Below, piece by piece: positions 7,328 to 14,705 of a DNA stretch of 25,870 bases. The notes beneath the pieces were generated by a model. It was not told the origin of the DNA and did not search any database. It was given only the letters and a program-made list of their open reading frames with translations. Each line of letters begins with the position of its first letter. Position 1 is the first letter of the stretch. The translations under genes were made by a program, and so were the position numbers. Origin of the DNA: an uncultured Oscillibacter sp. (GTDB lineage Bacteria > Bacillota > Clostridia > Oscillospirales > Oscillospiraceae); assembly GCA_946494635.1 (NCBI GenBank), contig CAMMCS010000007.1, positions 1 to 25,870 on the forward strand, read 5' to 3'.

Positions 7328-8869
7328 TTACTTTTTGGCACTTTCGAGGATCCCCAGTTCCGCGCACTTACGGTAGAAGGTCCGCCGGCTCAGGCCCAGC
7401 TGCGCCATGGCAGCCGTGCGGTTCCCCTGGCACTCCGCCAGCGCCATCCGGATCACTTCCGTCTCGAAGGTCCGCAGCTGTTCTGCCAGCGGTTCCCTTC
7501 CATTTGGGCGGGTTCCCGCTCTCCGCTCGGTCTGATCCACGGTCTGCTGCTCCGCCCGTTCCGCAATGGGCAGGCCGCTGTCTCCCAGAATGACCGCCCG
7601 TTCCACATAGCTCTCCAGCTCCCGCAGATTTCCCGGCCAGCTGTACCGCTGAAGCGCCTGATAGGTCTCCGCGGAAAACGTGATATCCCGGTGGTATTTT
7701 TCATTGTACAGCGACAGGAACCGGTTGGCCAGCGGCAGGATATCGTCCGGGCGATCCCGCAGGGGCGGCAGGGCGATGGTAATGGTATTGAGCTTATAGA
7801 ACAGCTCCTTGCGGAAGCGCTCCTCCCGCACCATGGGCTCCAGAGGCTGGCTGGTGGACGCGATAAGCCGCACGTCCGGCGCGGTGCTCCCCCTTCCGTT
7901 CTCGCCCCCGGCCAGAGTGTCCTGCTGCAACGCATACAGCAGCCGGGACTGGGCGGAAGGCGGCAGCTCCGTAACCTCCGCCAGGAAAAGGGTGCCGCCG
8001 TCCGCCACCTGGAGCTTGCCAGGCTCCTCACGGCTGCCGAAGAGCACGCTCTCAATCAAATCTGCCGGCACCGCGGCACAGTTGACCACCACAAGGGGCT
8101 TGTCCCGCCGGCGGCTGCATTGGTGCAGATAGTGGGCCAGGGCATTCTTCCCGGTGCCGCTCTCCCCCCGCAGCAGCAGGGGTACGTCTGTCAGCGCCAC
8201 TGTGGCGGCCTTTTGGATCACTGTCTGGAAAGATTTGTTGTAGGACAGCAGCCCCATTTTTTCCGCCGTCTCCTGGCTGCGGATGCGCTGTGTGTACTCG
8301 TCCACGATCCCGGACATCTGCCGCATCTCCTGGTTCAGCTGGTGAAGCCGCGTGATGTCCCTGAAAATGGACACCGCCCCCAAAAAGCGTTCCCCGTCCC
8401 ACAGCGGGAACGTCCGCAGCGATACATACTTATGCAGGGAGGAGATCAGCTGCTTTTTGCTGGAGAGCGGTTCCCGCTGCTCCACAGTCCGCTGAAGAAT
8501 GGAATCCGGCTCCACATCCTGGAGCTTCCGCCCCAGAACCCGGCGCAGCGGCACGCCCAGGATGTCCGTATAGGCAGGATTCGCATAAAAAATGCGGCCG
8601 TTCCCATCCACGGCGATGACCCCGTCATTCATGCTGTCCAGAATCTGCTGGAAGCGGAACCTCTGCTGATAGTCCAGCAGATAAAGCAGCGTCTCCTTCT
8701 GAACCTTTCCATAGACCACCCGCTGGCTGTTGGCAATATAGATGGTATCCGGAAGGTCTGCCAGCGTCTCTGCAGTCAGTTCCGTCAAATCCATGCCCCC
8801 CTGCAGCGCGCCGGCAGCGTTCATCCGCTCCTCTTCCGGAACACGTCTGGAAAAGTCCCGCAGCTTCAT
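7328..8869 (-). CDS. PAS-AAA+-Fis transcriptional regulator of NtrC type with degenerate sigma-54 contact and Walker B motifs
   Basis: A 513-residue cytoplasmic regulator. Layout: an N-terminal segment, a PAS domain (about 72-175, VIAVDGNGRIFYANPAY), an AAA+ domain (about 205-435) and a Fis-type helix-turn-helix (about 466-505, NRTAAMAQLGLSRRTFYRK). Walker A GESGTGKN is intact at 235-242, as is the arginine-finger region FRKELFYKLN. Two hallmark parts are missing. The GAFTGA loop expected after LFG (276-278) is deleted, the text reading LFGSREEPGKLQVADGG. The Walker B motif reads GGTLFLAEV, with Ala297 where the catalytic Asp belongs. Sigma-54 activation by the usual route therefore looks unlikely; GAFTGA-less relatives such as TyrR act at sigma-70 promoters. 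The ATG at 8869 follows GGGAG by nine bases. The likely target is the AtuA operon directly downstream. Confidence 0.92.
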   Translation of the reverse strand: MKLRDFSRRVPEEERMNAAGALQGGMDLTELTAETLADLPDTIYIANSQRVVYGKVQKETLLYLLDYQQRFRFQQILDSMNDGVIAVDGNGRIFYANPAYTDILGVPLRRVLGRKLQDVEPDSILQRTVEQREPLSSKKQLISSLHKYVSLRTFPLWDGERFLGAVSIFRDITRLHQLNQEMRQMSGIVDEYTQRIRSQETAEKMGLLSYNKSFQTVIQKAATVALTDVPLLLRGESGTGKNALAHYLHQCSRRRDKPLVVVNCAAVPADLIESVLFGSREEPGKLQVADGGTLFLAEVTELPPSAQSRLLYALQQDTLAGGENGRGSTAPDVRLIASTSQPLEPMVREERFRKELFYKLNTITIALPPLRDRPDDILPLANRFLSLYNEKYHRDITFSAETYQALQRYSWPGNLRELESYVERAVILGDSGLPIAERAEQQTVDQTERRAGTRPNGREPLAEQLRTFETEVIRMALAECQGNRTAAMAQLGLSRRTFYRKCAELGILESAKK

Positions 8870-8905
8870 GTCGTCGTTCTCCCTTCAGCCCGAAAATCTG
8901 CGTCT

Positions 8906-8934
8906 ATTATGACATAGTCCCGGAGAGTCTGCAA
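8906..8934 (-). promoter_or_regulatory. Promoter of the PAS/AAA+ regulator
   Basis: On the minus strand, -35 TTGCAG (8929-8934), a 17-base spacer and -10 CATAAT (8906-8911), about 37 bases before the ATG at 8869. Bases 8935-9019, between this promoter and the flavodoxin promoter, hold nothing else I can identify. Confidence 0.65.
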
Positions 8935-9019
8935 GCCTCTGCCGCTTCCCCGGAACGTTCCGGCGCAGGCGCGCCCCTCCCCGCAAGATCTGCCGGGGCC
9001 GAATTTTTCCAGGTGTATA

Positions 9020-9048
9020 TTGACATTGTGTCAGAACAGTGCTATAGT
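9020..9048 (+). promoter_or_regulatory. Near-consensus sigma-70 promoter of the flavodoxin gene
   Basis: -35 TTGACA (9020-9025), a 17-base spacer and -10 TATAGT (9043-9048). Transcription would start near 9055, leaving a leader of about 125 bases. One copy of the operator-like palindrome covers the -35 and another covers the start region. Confidence 0.82.
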
Positions 9049-9069
9049 ATCTGTACTGACATCGTGTCA
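9021..9069 (+). promoter_or_regulatory. Pair of operator-like palindromes TGACA-N3-TGTCA
   Basis: Two 13-base sites, 9021-9033 (TGACATTGTGTCA) and 9057-9069 (TGACATCGTGTCA), differ at one centre base and lie 36 bases apart. One overlaps the -35 and spacer and the other follows the -10. This is the classic geometry for a dimeric repressor blocking initiation. No TetR, MarR or HxlR-type gene is adjacent, so the cognate protein is unknown. Confidence 0.6.
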
Positions 9070-9179
9070 GCACCTTTGGACTTCCGCCGGACCGTTTTCG
9101 CGCCGAAGGTGCGCGGGCGCGTCAGATCAAGTCATCCTGGAACCATCATTCAGATATCAGATAAAGGAGTGTATGATTT

Positions 9180-9650
9180 ATGCGTAAAATCCTGGTCGCC
9201 TATTTTTCTGCCAGCGGCGTCACGGCCCGCGCTGCCCGGGAAGTGGCTGAGGCCGTCGGCGGGGATCTGTATGAGATCGTGCCGGCCGAGCCCTATACCG
9301 ACGCCGACCTCAACTGGATGGACAAAAAGAGCCGCTCCACCCTGGAGATGAAGGATCCGGCCTGCCGGCCGGCCATTTCCGGAGATGTCCGGGACATGGA
9401 GCCGTATGATACCGTATTCATCGGCTTCCCCATCTGGTGGTATGTGGAGCCGCGGATCGTGGATACCTTCCTGGAGAGCTGCGACTTCTCCGGAAAAACC
9501 CTCATTCCCTTCGCCACCTCCGGCGGCAGCGGCATCAGCCAGGCGGAGAAGAGCCTGGCCGCCCACTGCCCCAAGGCAGACTGGAAAAGGGGAAAGCTCC
9601 TCAATGGCGCCGGTGCCGGCGCCTGGGCCAAGCAGGTCCTGGGGCTGTAA
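9180..9650 (+). CDS. Flavodoxin (FMN-binding electron carrier)
   Basis: A 156-residue cytoplasmic flavodoxin-fold protein. The phosphate-binding loop for FMN is at the N-terminus (VAYFSASGVTARAA, about 6-19). The flavin-facing motif is FIGFPIWWYVEPR (about 80-92), and a later FATSGGSGISQAEKSL loop completes the site. The length fits short-chain flavodoxins of Clostridia, often reported as redox or flavin-reductase partners. The ATG at 9180 is preceded by AAAGGAG ten bases upstream; another ATG at 9173 opens only four codons. It is a single-gene unit with a strong promoter carrying two operator-like palindromes, so it is probably induced by a specific stress or ligand. It ends with the terminator at 9670-9697. 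Confidence 0.92.
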   Translation: MRKILVAYFSASGVTARAAREVAEAVGGDLYEIVPAEPYTDADLNWMDKKSRSTLEMKDPACRPAISGDVRDMEPYDTVFIGFPIWWYVEPRIVDTFLESCDFSGKTLIPFATSGGSGISQAEKSLAAHCPKADWKRGKLLNGAGAGAWAKQVLGL

Positions 9651-9669
9651 ATCTGCATCGAAATGCGTG

Positions 9670-9697
9670 AGCGGGACGGCCTTATGGCCGTCCCGCT
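9670..9697 (+). terminator. Rho-independent terminator after flavodoxin
   Basis: A perfect 12-bp GC-rich stem (9670-9681 with 9686-9697) with a TTAT loop, followed by TCTTTCT. It lies 19 bases after the flavodoxin stop, in the convergent gap with the dehydrogenase that ends at 9751. Confidence 0.88.
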
Positions 9698-9750
9698 TCT
9701 TTCTGCTCCGCCGCCCTTCCCAGCCGGAAGCCGGCGGCCGGCACAGGTTG

Positions 9751-10764
9751 TCAGAGCTTCACAGCTTTTCCCGTTTTCCACGCCTCCGTGGTGGCGTAGC
9801 CGATCTTTGTGGACTCCGTACCGTCATAAACGCTGACGCCGGGCTGGCGGCCGGTCAGGGCGCAGTCCACGAACTCCTCCATCTCCAGGAGATAGGCCTC
9901 TGCAAACCGCTCCGGGAAGCCCTCCACACATTCGGTCACCACGCCGGCGCCGTTGTACAGGCGGGCGAGGTTCTTTTCCGGAACGGCGGAGATCCGGATT
10001 GTCCCCTCTGTTCCCACGATCTCCGTCTCCACATGGTAACCGTAAGGGGCCGTCCGGCCCACATGAACCATGCCCATGGCGCCGTTGGCGAACCGGTAAA
10101 CCGCAAGGCCGGTCTCATCGTCCCCCGCCTCCCGGAAGGCCGGGTGCTTGAAGGTGGCGCCCATGGCGTAGACCTCGGTGACCTCCGCGCCCAAAAACCA
10201 GCGCATCAGGTCAATGTCATGGATCGCCATGTCCAGGAAGATGCCGCCGGAGGTCTTGGCAAACCGGATCGCCCCCTCCACCAGGGCCTCCGGGTCAATG
10301 CCGGTGGCCTTCACCAGGTAGGGCGTGCCGATGGCGCCGCTGTCAATTTTCTGTTTGGCATAGGCATAGGAGCGGTCGTAGCGCCGCATGAACCCCAGCA
10401 TGAAGGTTTTCTCCGGATGGCGCTCCACCGCCGCCTCCGCCATATGGCACTGCTCCACATCGACGCCCAGAGGCTTTTCGGAAAAGACGTGCTTCCCGGC
10501 GTCCAGAGCGGCCTCGATCTGCCAGCAGTGCTCCCGGGAGGTGGTGACGATAACCACCGCATCCACATCCGGGTCCCGGAGCATCTCCCGATAGTCCAGA
10601 TAGACCTTCTCCACCCCCAGCTCCGTTTTGGCGTATTCCAGCTCCGCCGGGACGATGGAACAGGCCGCGGTCAGCTCCGCATTCCGGATTTTGTTGGCAA
10701 TGTTGCCGGCGTGGATCTTTCCCAGCCGGCCCAGCCCGACGATTCCGACTTTCAGTTTCTCCAT
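9751..10764 (-). CDS. Gfo/Idh/MocA family oxidoreductase, inositol 2-dehydrogenase-like
   Basis: A 337-residue cytoplasmic NAD(P)-dependent dehydrogenase of sugars or cyclitols. The dinucleotide motif GLGRLG is at 10-15 and the family EKP motif at 96-98 (Lys97). GFMRRYD at about 124-130 and GGIFLDMAIHDIDLMRWF (Asp178, His182) are typical of IolG-type inositol 2-dehydrogenases and scyllo-inositol relatives. The ATG at 10764 has GGAGG seven bases upstream; a longer reading frame from 10905 would run through hairpins and carry no family residues. It lies downstream of the sugar ABC transporter on the same strand, 378 bases away and behind a structured leader. It may oxidise the imported substrate. 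Other Gfo/Idh/MocA substrates are possible. Confidence 0.87.
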   Translation of the reverse strand: MEKLKVGIVGLGRLGKIHAGNIANKIRNAELTAACSIVPAELEYAKTELGVEKVYLDYREMLRDPDVDAVVIVTTSREHCWQIEAALDAGKHVFSEKPLGVDVEQCHMAEAAVERHPEKTFMLGFMRRYDRSYAYAKQKIDSGAIGTPYLVKATGIDPEALVEGAIRFAKTSGGIFLDMAIHDIDLMRWFLGAEVTEVYAMGATFKHPAFREAGDDETGLAVYRFANGAMGMVHVGRTAPYGYHVETEIVGTEGTIRISAVPEKNLARLYNGAGVVTECVEGFPERFAEAYLLEMEEFVDCALTGRQPGVSVYDGTESTKIGYATTEAWKTGKAVKL

Positions 10765-10786
10765 CTTGTATCCTCCATTTCGTAAG

Positions 10787-10902
10787 GCGCTTTGCGGGAA
10801 AGCGCAGGATTCTGGCAGCCCGGCATCCATGGGATCCACCCCGGAGAGGAGGATATCCTCTCCGCAGCCTGAATACAGGGGGCTGTTACCGCTCGCCCCC
10901 TG
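10787..10902 (-). promoter_or_regulatory. Structured leader with three hairpins before the IolG-like gene
   Basis: Perfect inverted repeats at 10787-10793/10799-10805 (7 bp), 10842-10850/10856-10864 (9 bp) and 10876-10883/10895-10902 (8 bp) lie one after another in the 138 bases before the start codon. The last hairpin in the transcript ends just before the GGAGG site. I recognise no known riboswitch class. The rest of the 378-base gap (10903-11021 and 11052-11142) shows no gene. Confidence 0.4.
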
Positions 10903-11021
10903 CATCTATGGGTCTCACAGGCAGTATTTTACTCTCAAACGCCGAATCTTGCAAGGATCAGGAGCGGCCCGGCAGGCGGAGAGCAGGCACCGCCCTCCCC
11001 AGGGGCAGGCCAGAAGGGACA

Positions 11022-11051
11022 CCCCGGCCCATTTGGCAAAATGGGCCGGGG
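11022..11051 (-). terminator. Strong hairpin after the substrate-binding protein gene, terminator-like but without U-tract
   Basis: A perfect 13-bp stem (11022-11034 with 11039-11051) with a GGCA loop, about 90 bases past the stop of the binding-protein gene. On the minus strand it is followed by TGTCCCTTCT, not a T-run. It may stabilise the 3' end or partly terminate, leaving some read-through into the dehydrogenase. Confidence 0.5.
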
Positions 11052-11142
11052 CGCATTTCCCGCAGCGAATCAGGCAAACCGGGTGACAGCAACCCATGGC
11101 TGCGCCCGTCTTCCTGCCTCAGCGATAGAATCCTCCGGTGGA

Positions 11143-12159
11143 TCAGACGAACTCATCCGCATTCTCCGCGGTGATGGGCGTCATGGGGACGGCCACATAG
11201 TTGTCCGTGCCCTCCATGGTCTCCAGCTGGTCGGTGGTGCCGTCCAGCATGGCGCGGATGGTCTTCAGAGCGGCCTCAGCCTCGGCGTAGGGATCCTGAT
11301 ACAGGTCCACATACTCATAGCCGTCGGCCACCCACTCGCCGGTGGAGGCGGAGATGCCGGCCAGGATGAAGTTGGAGGTATCCAGGCCATAGGACTGCAT
11401 GCTGGAGACAATGCCCTGTGTCTGCATGGAGCTCTGGGTGGCGACGCCGTCGAAGCCGCCGACGCCGTACTTCTGGATCCAGTCCTCGAAGATCCGCTGG
11501 GCGTCTGTGGGCTCGTTCTTCTCCACATAGTTGACCTCCAGGATCTCCACGTCGGGACGGTTCTCGGCCATCCAGGTCTGGAAGCCCTCCAGCCGCTGGG
11601 CGGCGTTGGTCTGGCCGTAAGTCAGGCACATGACGCAGATCTTGGCGTTTTCCTTCAGGCCCTTGGACATCTCCTCAGCCAGCTGCGCGCCGATGTTCAC
11701 GTCAAAGCAGCCGGCGTAGTAGTACTCCAGATCCGCGCTGTTCTCGGAGATCTCGGGAGCGATGTTCAGGAAGCACAGGGGGATGCCCTTCTCATTGAAC
11801 TGCACGCAGTGGTCGGGCACGGAGAACAGTGGCTGCACGATCATGGCGTCGGGGTTCTTGGCGGCCAGGGCGTCGATGGCCTCGATATAGCCGGAGACGT
11901 CCGGGGTGCCGCTGGGAGCGCCGTTGATGGCGTCCACGTTCAGGTTGTACTGGGGGCCCAGCTCCACCAGGGCGTCGTTCAGGCGCTTGCAGTAGTCGTC
12001 GGACCAGGAGGCGGAGACATAGCCGACTGTCTGCGTCTCTTCACCGGTGCCCTCCCCGCCGTCCTCACCGGCGGGCTCCTGGGTGTCGCTGCCGCCGCCG
12101 CAGGCCATCAGGGAGAGGGCCATAGCAAGGGTCAACAGGGCCGCAAGAAACTTCTTCAT
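11143..12159 (-). CDS. Sugar ABC transporter substrate-binding lipoprotein (RbsB/type 1 periplasmic-binding family)
   Basis: A 338-residue secreted lipoprotein that captures a carbohydrate-like ligand outside the membrane. The signal peptide MKKFLAALLTLAMALSLMAC ends in a lipobox (LMAC, Cys20), followed by a Gly/Ser/Glu-rich tether. The mature part has the type-1 binding fold: IEAIDALAAKNPDAMIVQPL, GIPLCFLN, a segment with YAGCFDVNIGAQLAEEM, and the C-terminal ADGYEYVDLYQDPYAEAEAAL. The ATG at 12159 has AGGAGG eight bases upstream. It is the last gene of the esterase-ATPase-permease-binding protein operon, whereas binding-protein genes more often come first. The ligand is not predictable; the adjacent esterase and IolG-like enzyme suggest an acylated sugar or cyclitol. 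Confidence 0.93.
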   Translation of the reverse strand: MKKFLAALLTLAMALSLMACGGGSDTQEPAGEDGGEGTGEETQTVGYVSASWSDDYCKRLNDALVELGPQYNLNVDAINGAPSGTPDVSGYIEAIDALAAKNPDAMIVQPLFSVPDHCVQFNEKGIPLCFLNIAPEISENSADLEYYYAGCFDVNIGAQLAEEMSKGLKENAKICVMCLTYGQTNAAQRLEGFQTWMAENRPDVEILEVNYVEKNEPTDAQRIFEDWIQKYGVGGFDGVATQSSMQTQGIVSSMQSYGLDTSNFILAGISASTGEWVADGYEYVDLYQDPYAEAEAALKTIRAMLDGTTDQLETMEGTDNYVAVPMTPITAENADEFV

Positions 12160-12210
12160 TTGAAAATCCTCCTCTTACTGAAATTGTTTTATTACAAAAT
12201 CCACAGGCGC

Positions 12211-13188
12211 TCAGCGCTTTTTCGTGGACTTCATAATCGCATTGCGGGTAAAGACATCCAGCAGAACGGCCACCAGGATCACAATGCCCTTGACCACCTG
12301 CTGCCAGAAGGCGTTGACCGAGCAGAGGTTCATCACGTTGTTGATGATGCCCACCACGAACACGCCGATGATGCTGCACACCACGTTGCCGATGCCGCCG
12401 GCCATGGAGGTGCCGCCCAGCACGCAGCCGATGATGGCCTCGAACTCGAAGTTCACGCCGCCGGCGGGCAGGCCGCTGTTGGTGCGGCCCGCGTAGATCA
12501 CGCCGGCCAGGCCGCAGATGGCGCCCATCACCACATAGTTGATGAAGAGCTGCCGCTTGACGTTGATGCCGGAGGCGCCGGCCGCCTCAGCGTTGCCGCC
12601 GATGGCATACAGATACCGGCCGTGGGAGGTGCGGGACATCACAAACGCCATGATGGCGGTGGCCGCCAGCACCACGACCAGGATCATGGGAATGCCGAGA
12701 ACATTGCCCTGGGCCAGGAACACAAAGGTGTCGCCCGCGCCGAACACCGGCGCGCCGCCCGCCAGCAGATAGGCCAGGCCCCGGACGGTCATCTGGGTGG
12801 CCAGCGTGACGATGAAGGCCAGCAGGCCGATATAGCTGATGAAATATCCGTTGATCGCGCCCACCAGAGCGCCCACAATGATGGCCGCCACAAGGGCCAG
12901 CAGGCTATTCTCCGTGGAGTTGAACACCACTGCCGCCACCACGCTGCACATGGCCACGTTGGAGCCGGCGGACAGGTCCACGCCGCCGCCGATCAGCAGC
13001 CGGGTCATGCCCAGGGCCATAATGGCGTAGACGCCCACGTTCTTCGCCACGCTGATCAGGTTGGACGGGACCAGGAATGCCGGGGACAGGATTGCGCCCG
13101 CAATCAGCGCCACCACCAGGATCAGCAGAATACCATATCTGCTGTACAGCTCCGCAAGGGACGCGTTTTGAAATTTTTTACTTTTCAT
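12211..13188 (-). CDS. Sugar ABC transporter permease (RbsC/BPD_transp_2 family)
   Basis: A 325-residue inner-membrane permease with about eight to ten segments. Hallmarks are the N-terminal YGILLILVVALIAGAILSP, the conserved GGGVDLSAGSNVAM, GAINGYFISYIGLLAFIVTLATQ, and near the C-terminus GGTSMAGGIGNVVCSIIGVFV. It would form a homodimeric channel with the ATPase encoded just upstream. The ATG at 13188 overlaps the ATPase stop (ATGA) and has GGAGG seven bases upstream; a longer in-frame reading to 13272 is just overlap with the ATPase gene. It is the only permease gene in the block, so it is also the only local membrane partner the pseudo-ATPase at 16710-18146 could bind. Confidence 0.94.
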   Translation of the reverse strand: MKSKKFQNASLAELYSRYGILLILVVALIAGAILSPAFLVPSNLISVAKNVGVYAIMALGMTRLLIGGGVDLSAGSNVAMCSVVAAVVFNSTENSLLALVAAIIVGALVGAINGYFISYIGLLAFIVTLATQMTVRGLAYLLAGGAPVFGAGDTFVFLAQGNVLGIPMILVVVLAATAIMAFVMSRTSHGRYLYAIGGNAEAAGASGINVKRQLFINYVVMGAICGLAGVIYAGRTNSGLPAGGVNFEFEAIIGCVLGGTSMAGGIGNVVCSIIGVFVVGIINNVMNLCSVNAFWQQVVKGIVILVAVLLDVFTRNAIMKSTKKR

Positions 13189-14654
13189 GCCCGAACCTCC
13201 GATGCCAAATTCATGATACTCTCCTGAGTTGCCTCGCCCTTCTGCAGAACGCCGTTGATCCTGCCTTCGCACATCACGACGACCCGGTCGGAGAGGTTGA
13301 TAATCTCCTCCATCTCAGAGGAAATCAGAATGATGCCGACACCCTGTTTTGCCAGATCCATCATGATGTTGTAGATCTCCCACTTGGCGCCCACGTCAAT
13401 GCCGCGGGTGGGCTCGTCTAGGATCAGGACCTTGGGGTTCATCAGCAGCCATTTGCAGAGAATCAGCTTCTGCTGATTGCCGCCGGAGAGGAAATTGGCC
13501 ATGGTCTCCAGGGAGCTGGTCTTGACCTCCAGCCGCTTGGACGCCTCTTCGGCCACCCGGTGGTTCTCTTTTACATTGAGGATGCCGAACCTGGACCGGC
13601 GGTAGAGGGAGGGGAGCATGATGTTCTCCTCCACGGAACGGCAGAGGACCAGGCCGTCGTCCTTCCGGCTCTCCGTCGCCATCACGATATCGTTTTTGAT
13701 GGCGTCCCGGACACAGCGGATCTGGATGGGCTTGCCCTCCATGAGGATCTCGCCGGAGGAGTGGGGATCCAGGCCAAAGACGGACCGCATGGTCTCTGTC
13801 CGGCCGGCGCCCACAATGCCGGCAAAGCCTAGGATTTCGCCCTTATGTAACGTGAAGGAGATGTCCTGGACTTTGTTGCCGTTGTTGAGGTCCCGGACCT
13901 CCAGCAGCGGCTCCCCCACCGTTGTGTCCTTGGAGGGGAAGACATTGCTCATCTCACGGCCCACCATCATCTTGATCAGCTTGGCGCGGTCCAGCTCCCC
14001 GATGGGGTCGGTCCCGATGTACTTGCCGTCCCGCAGCACCGTCACTTCGTCGGCGATGGTGAACACCTCGTCCAGCTTATGGGTAATGATGATGACGGTG
14101 ATCCCCTTCTCCTTCAGCGCCCGGATGAAATCGTAGAGCATCTCCACTTCCTTCTGGGAGATCGAGGAAGAGGGCTCATCCATGATGACCAGCTTGGCGT
14201 TGAAGGAGATCGCCTTGATAATCTCGATCATCTGGATCTCGGCCGTCTTGAGGTTCTTGATCTTGGTCCGGGGATCGTATTTCAGGCCCCAGCGGTCAAA
14301 AATCTCCTGGCAGGCCGCGTACATGGCGTTCCAGTTGATGATTCCGTTTTTCTTGGGATAGCGGCTGACAAACACGTTTTCCGCGATGGAGAGCTCCTTG
14401 ATGGGGCTGAGCTCCTGGTAGATCATGGAGATCCCGGCGTTCACCGCCTCCTTGACCGACTTGAAGTTCACCTGCTTCCCCTCGAAGAAGATCTCCCCCT
14501 CGTCTGCCGGGTACTGCCCGAACAGCACCTTCATCAAGGTGGACTTTCCGGCGCCGTTTTCTCCCATCACCGCGTGAACCGTGCCCTTTTTCACCTGCAG
14601 GTTCACGCCGTCCAGCGCCTTCACGCCTGGGAACGATTTTGAAATGTTCCGCAT
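13185..14654 (-). CDS. Sugar ABC transporter ATP-binding protein (RbsA/MglA type, two nucleotide-binding domains)
   Basis: A 489-residue double ATPase powering sugar import. Domain 1 has Walker A GENGAGKST (31-39), Q-loop Gln80, Walker B VIMDEPSS (Asp159, Glu160) and switch His192. Domain 2 has the family's usual GIVGAGRTE instead of a true Walker A, then LSGGNQQK and LILDEPTRGID. The first ATG, at 14654, leaves out the start of the first strand (the family usually begins a few residues earlier, as in INYILEMRNI), and no ribosome site is next to it. The reading frame is open upstream only to a stop near 14690 and holds no ATG, GTG or TTG. Translation may begin at ATC (14672), seven bases after AGGGGGG, or the G6 run may hide an indel. 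The permease follows with a four-base overlap. Confidence 0.92.
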   Translation of the reverse strand: MRNISKSFPGVKALDGVNLQVKKGTVHAVMGENGAGKSTLMKVLFGQYPADEGEIFFEGKQVNFKSVKEAVNAGISMIYQELSPIKELSIAENVFVSRYPKKNGIINWNAMYAACQEIFDRWGLKYDPRTKIKNLKTAEIQMIEIIKAISFNAKLVIMDEPSSSISQKEVEMLYDFIRALKEKGITVIIITHKLDEVFTIADEVTVLRDGKYIGTDPIGELDRAKLIKMMVGREMSNVFPSKDTTVGEPLLEVRDLNNGNKVQDISFTLHKGEILGFAGIVGAGRTETMRSVFGLDPHSSGEILMEGKPIQIRCVRDAIKNDIVMATESRKDDGLVLCRSVEENIMLPSLYRRSRFGILNVKENHRVAEEASKRLEVKTSSLETMANFLSGGNQQKLILCKWLLMNPKVLILDEPTRGIDVGAKWEIYNIMMDLAKQGVGIILISSEMEEIINLSDRVVVMCEGRINGVLQKGEATQESIMNLASEVRA

Positions 14655-14705
14655 TTCCAGTATGTAATTGATAGTAGGTCCCCCCTGTCACATTTTTTCA
14701 GTCCG

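Noticed and set aside
8885..9073. Minus-strand 62-codon reading frame over the flavodoxin promoter
   Set aside because: It lies across two promoters and the operator pair; the repeated LTQCQY text merely translates the palindromes.
9173..9187. Four-codon upstream reading frame before flavodoxin (ATG at 9173)
   Set aside because: It overlaps the true start and is only three bases from the ribosome site; most likely chance.
10765..10905. N-terminal extension of the IolG-like protein to an upstream start at 10905
   Set aside because: The extension translates hairpins, has no family similarity, and the ATG at 10764 has a perfect GGAGG.
11041..13227. Very long (728-codon) plus-strand reading frame opposite the ABC genes
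   Set aside because: It is antisense to well-supported genes, has a His/Gly/Val/Leu-rich composition typical of the reverse of GC-rich coding sequence, and has no start site.
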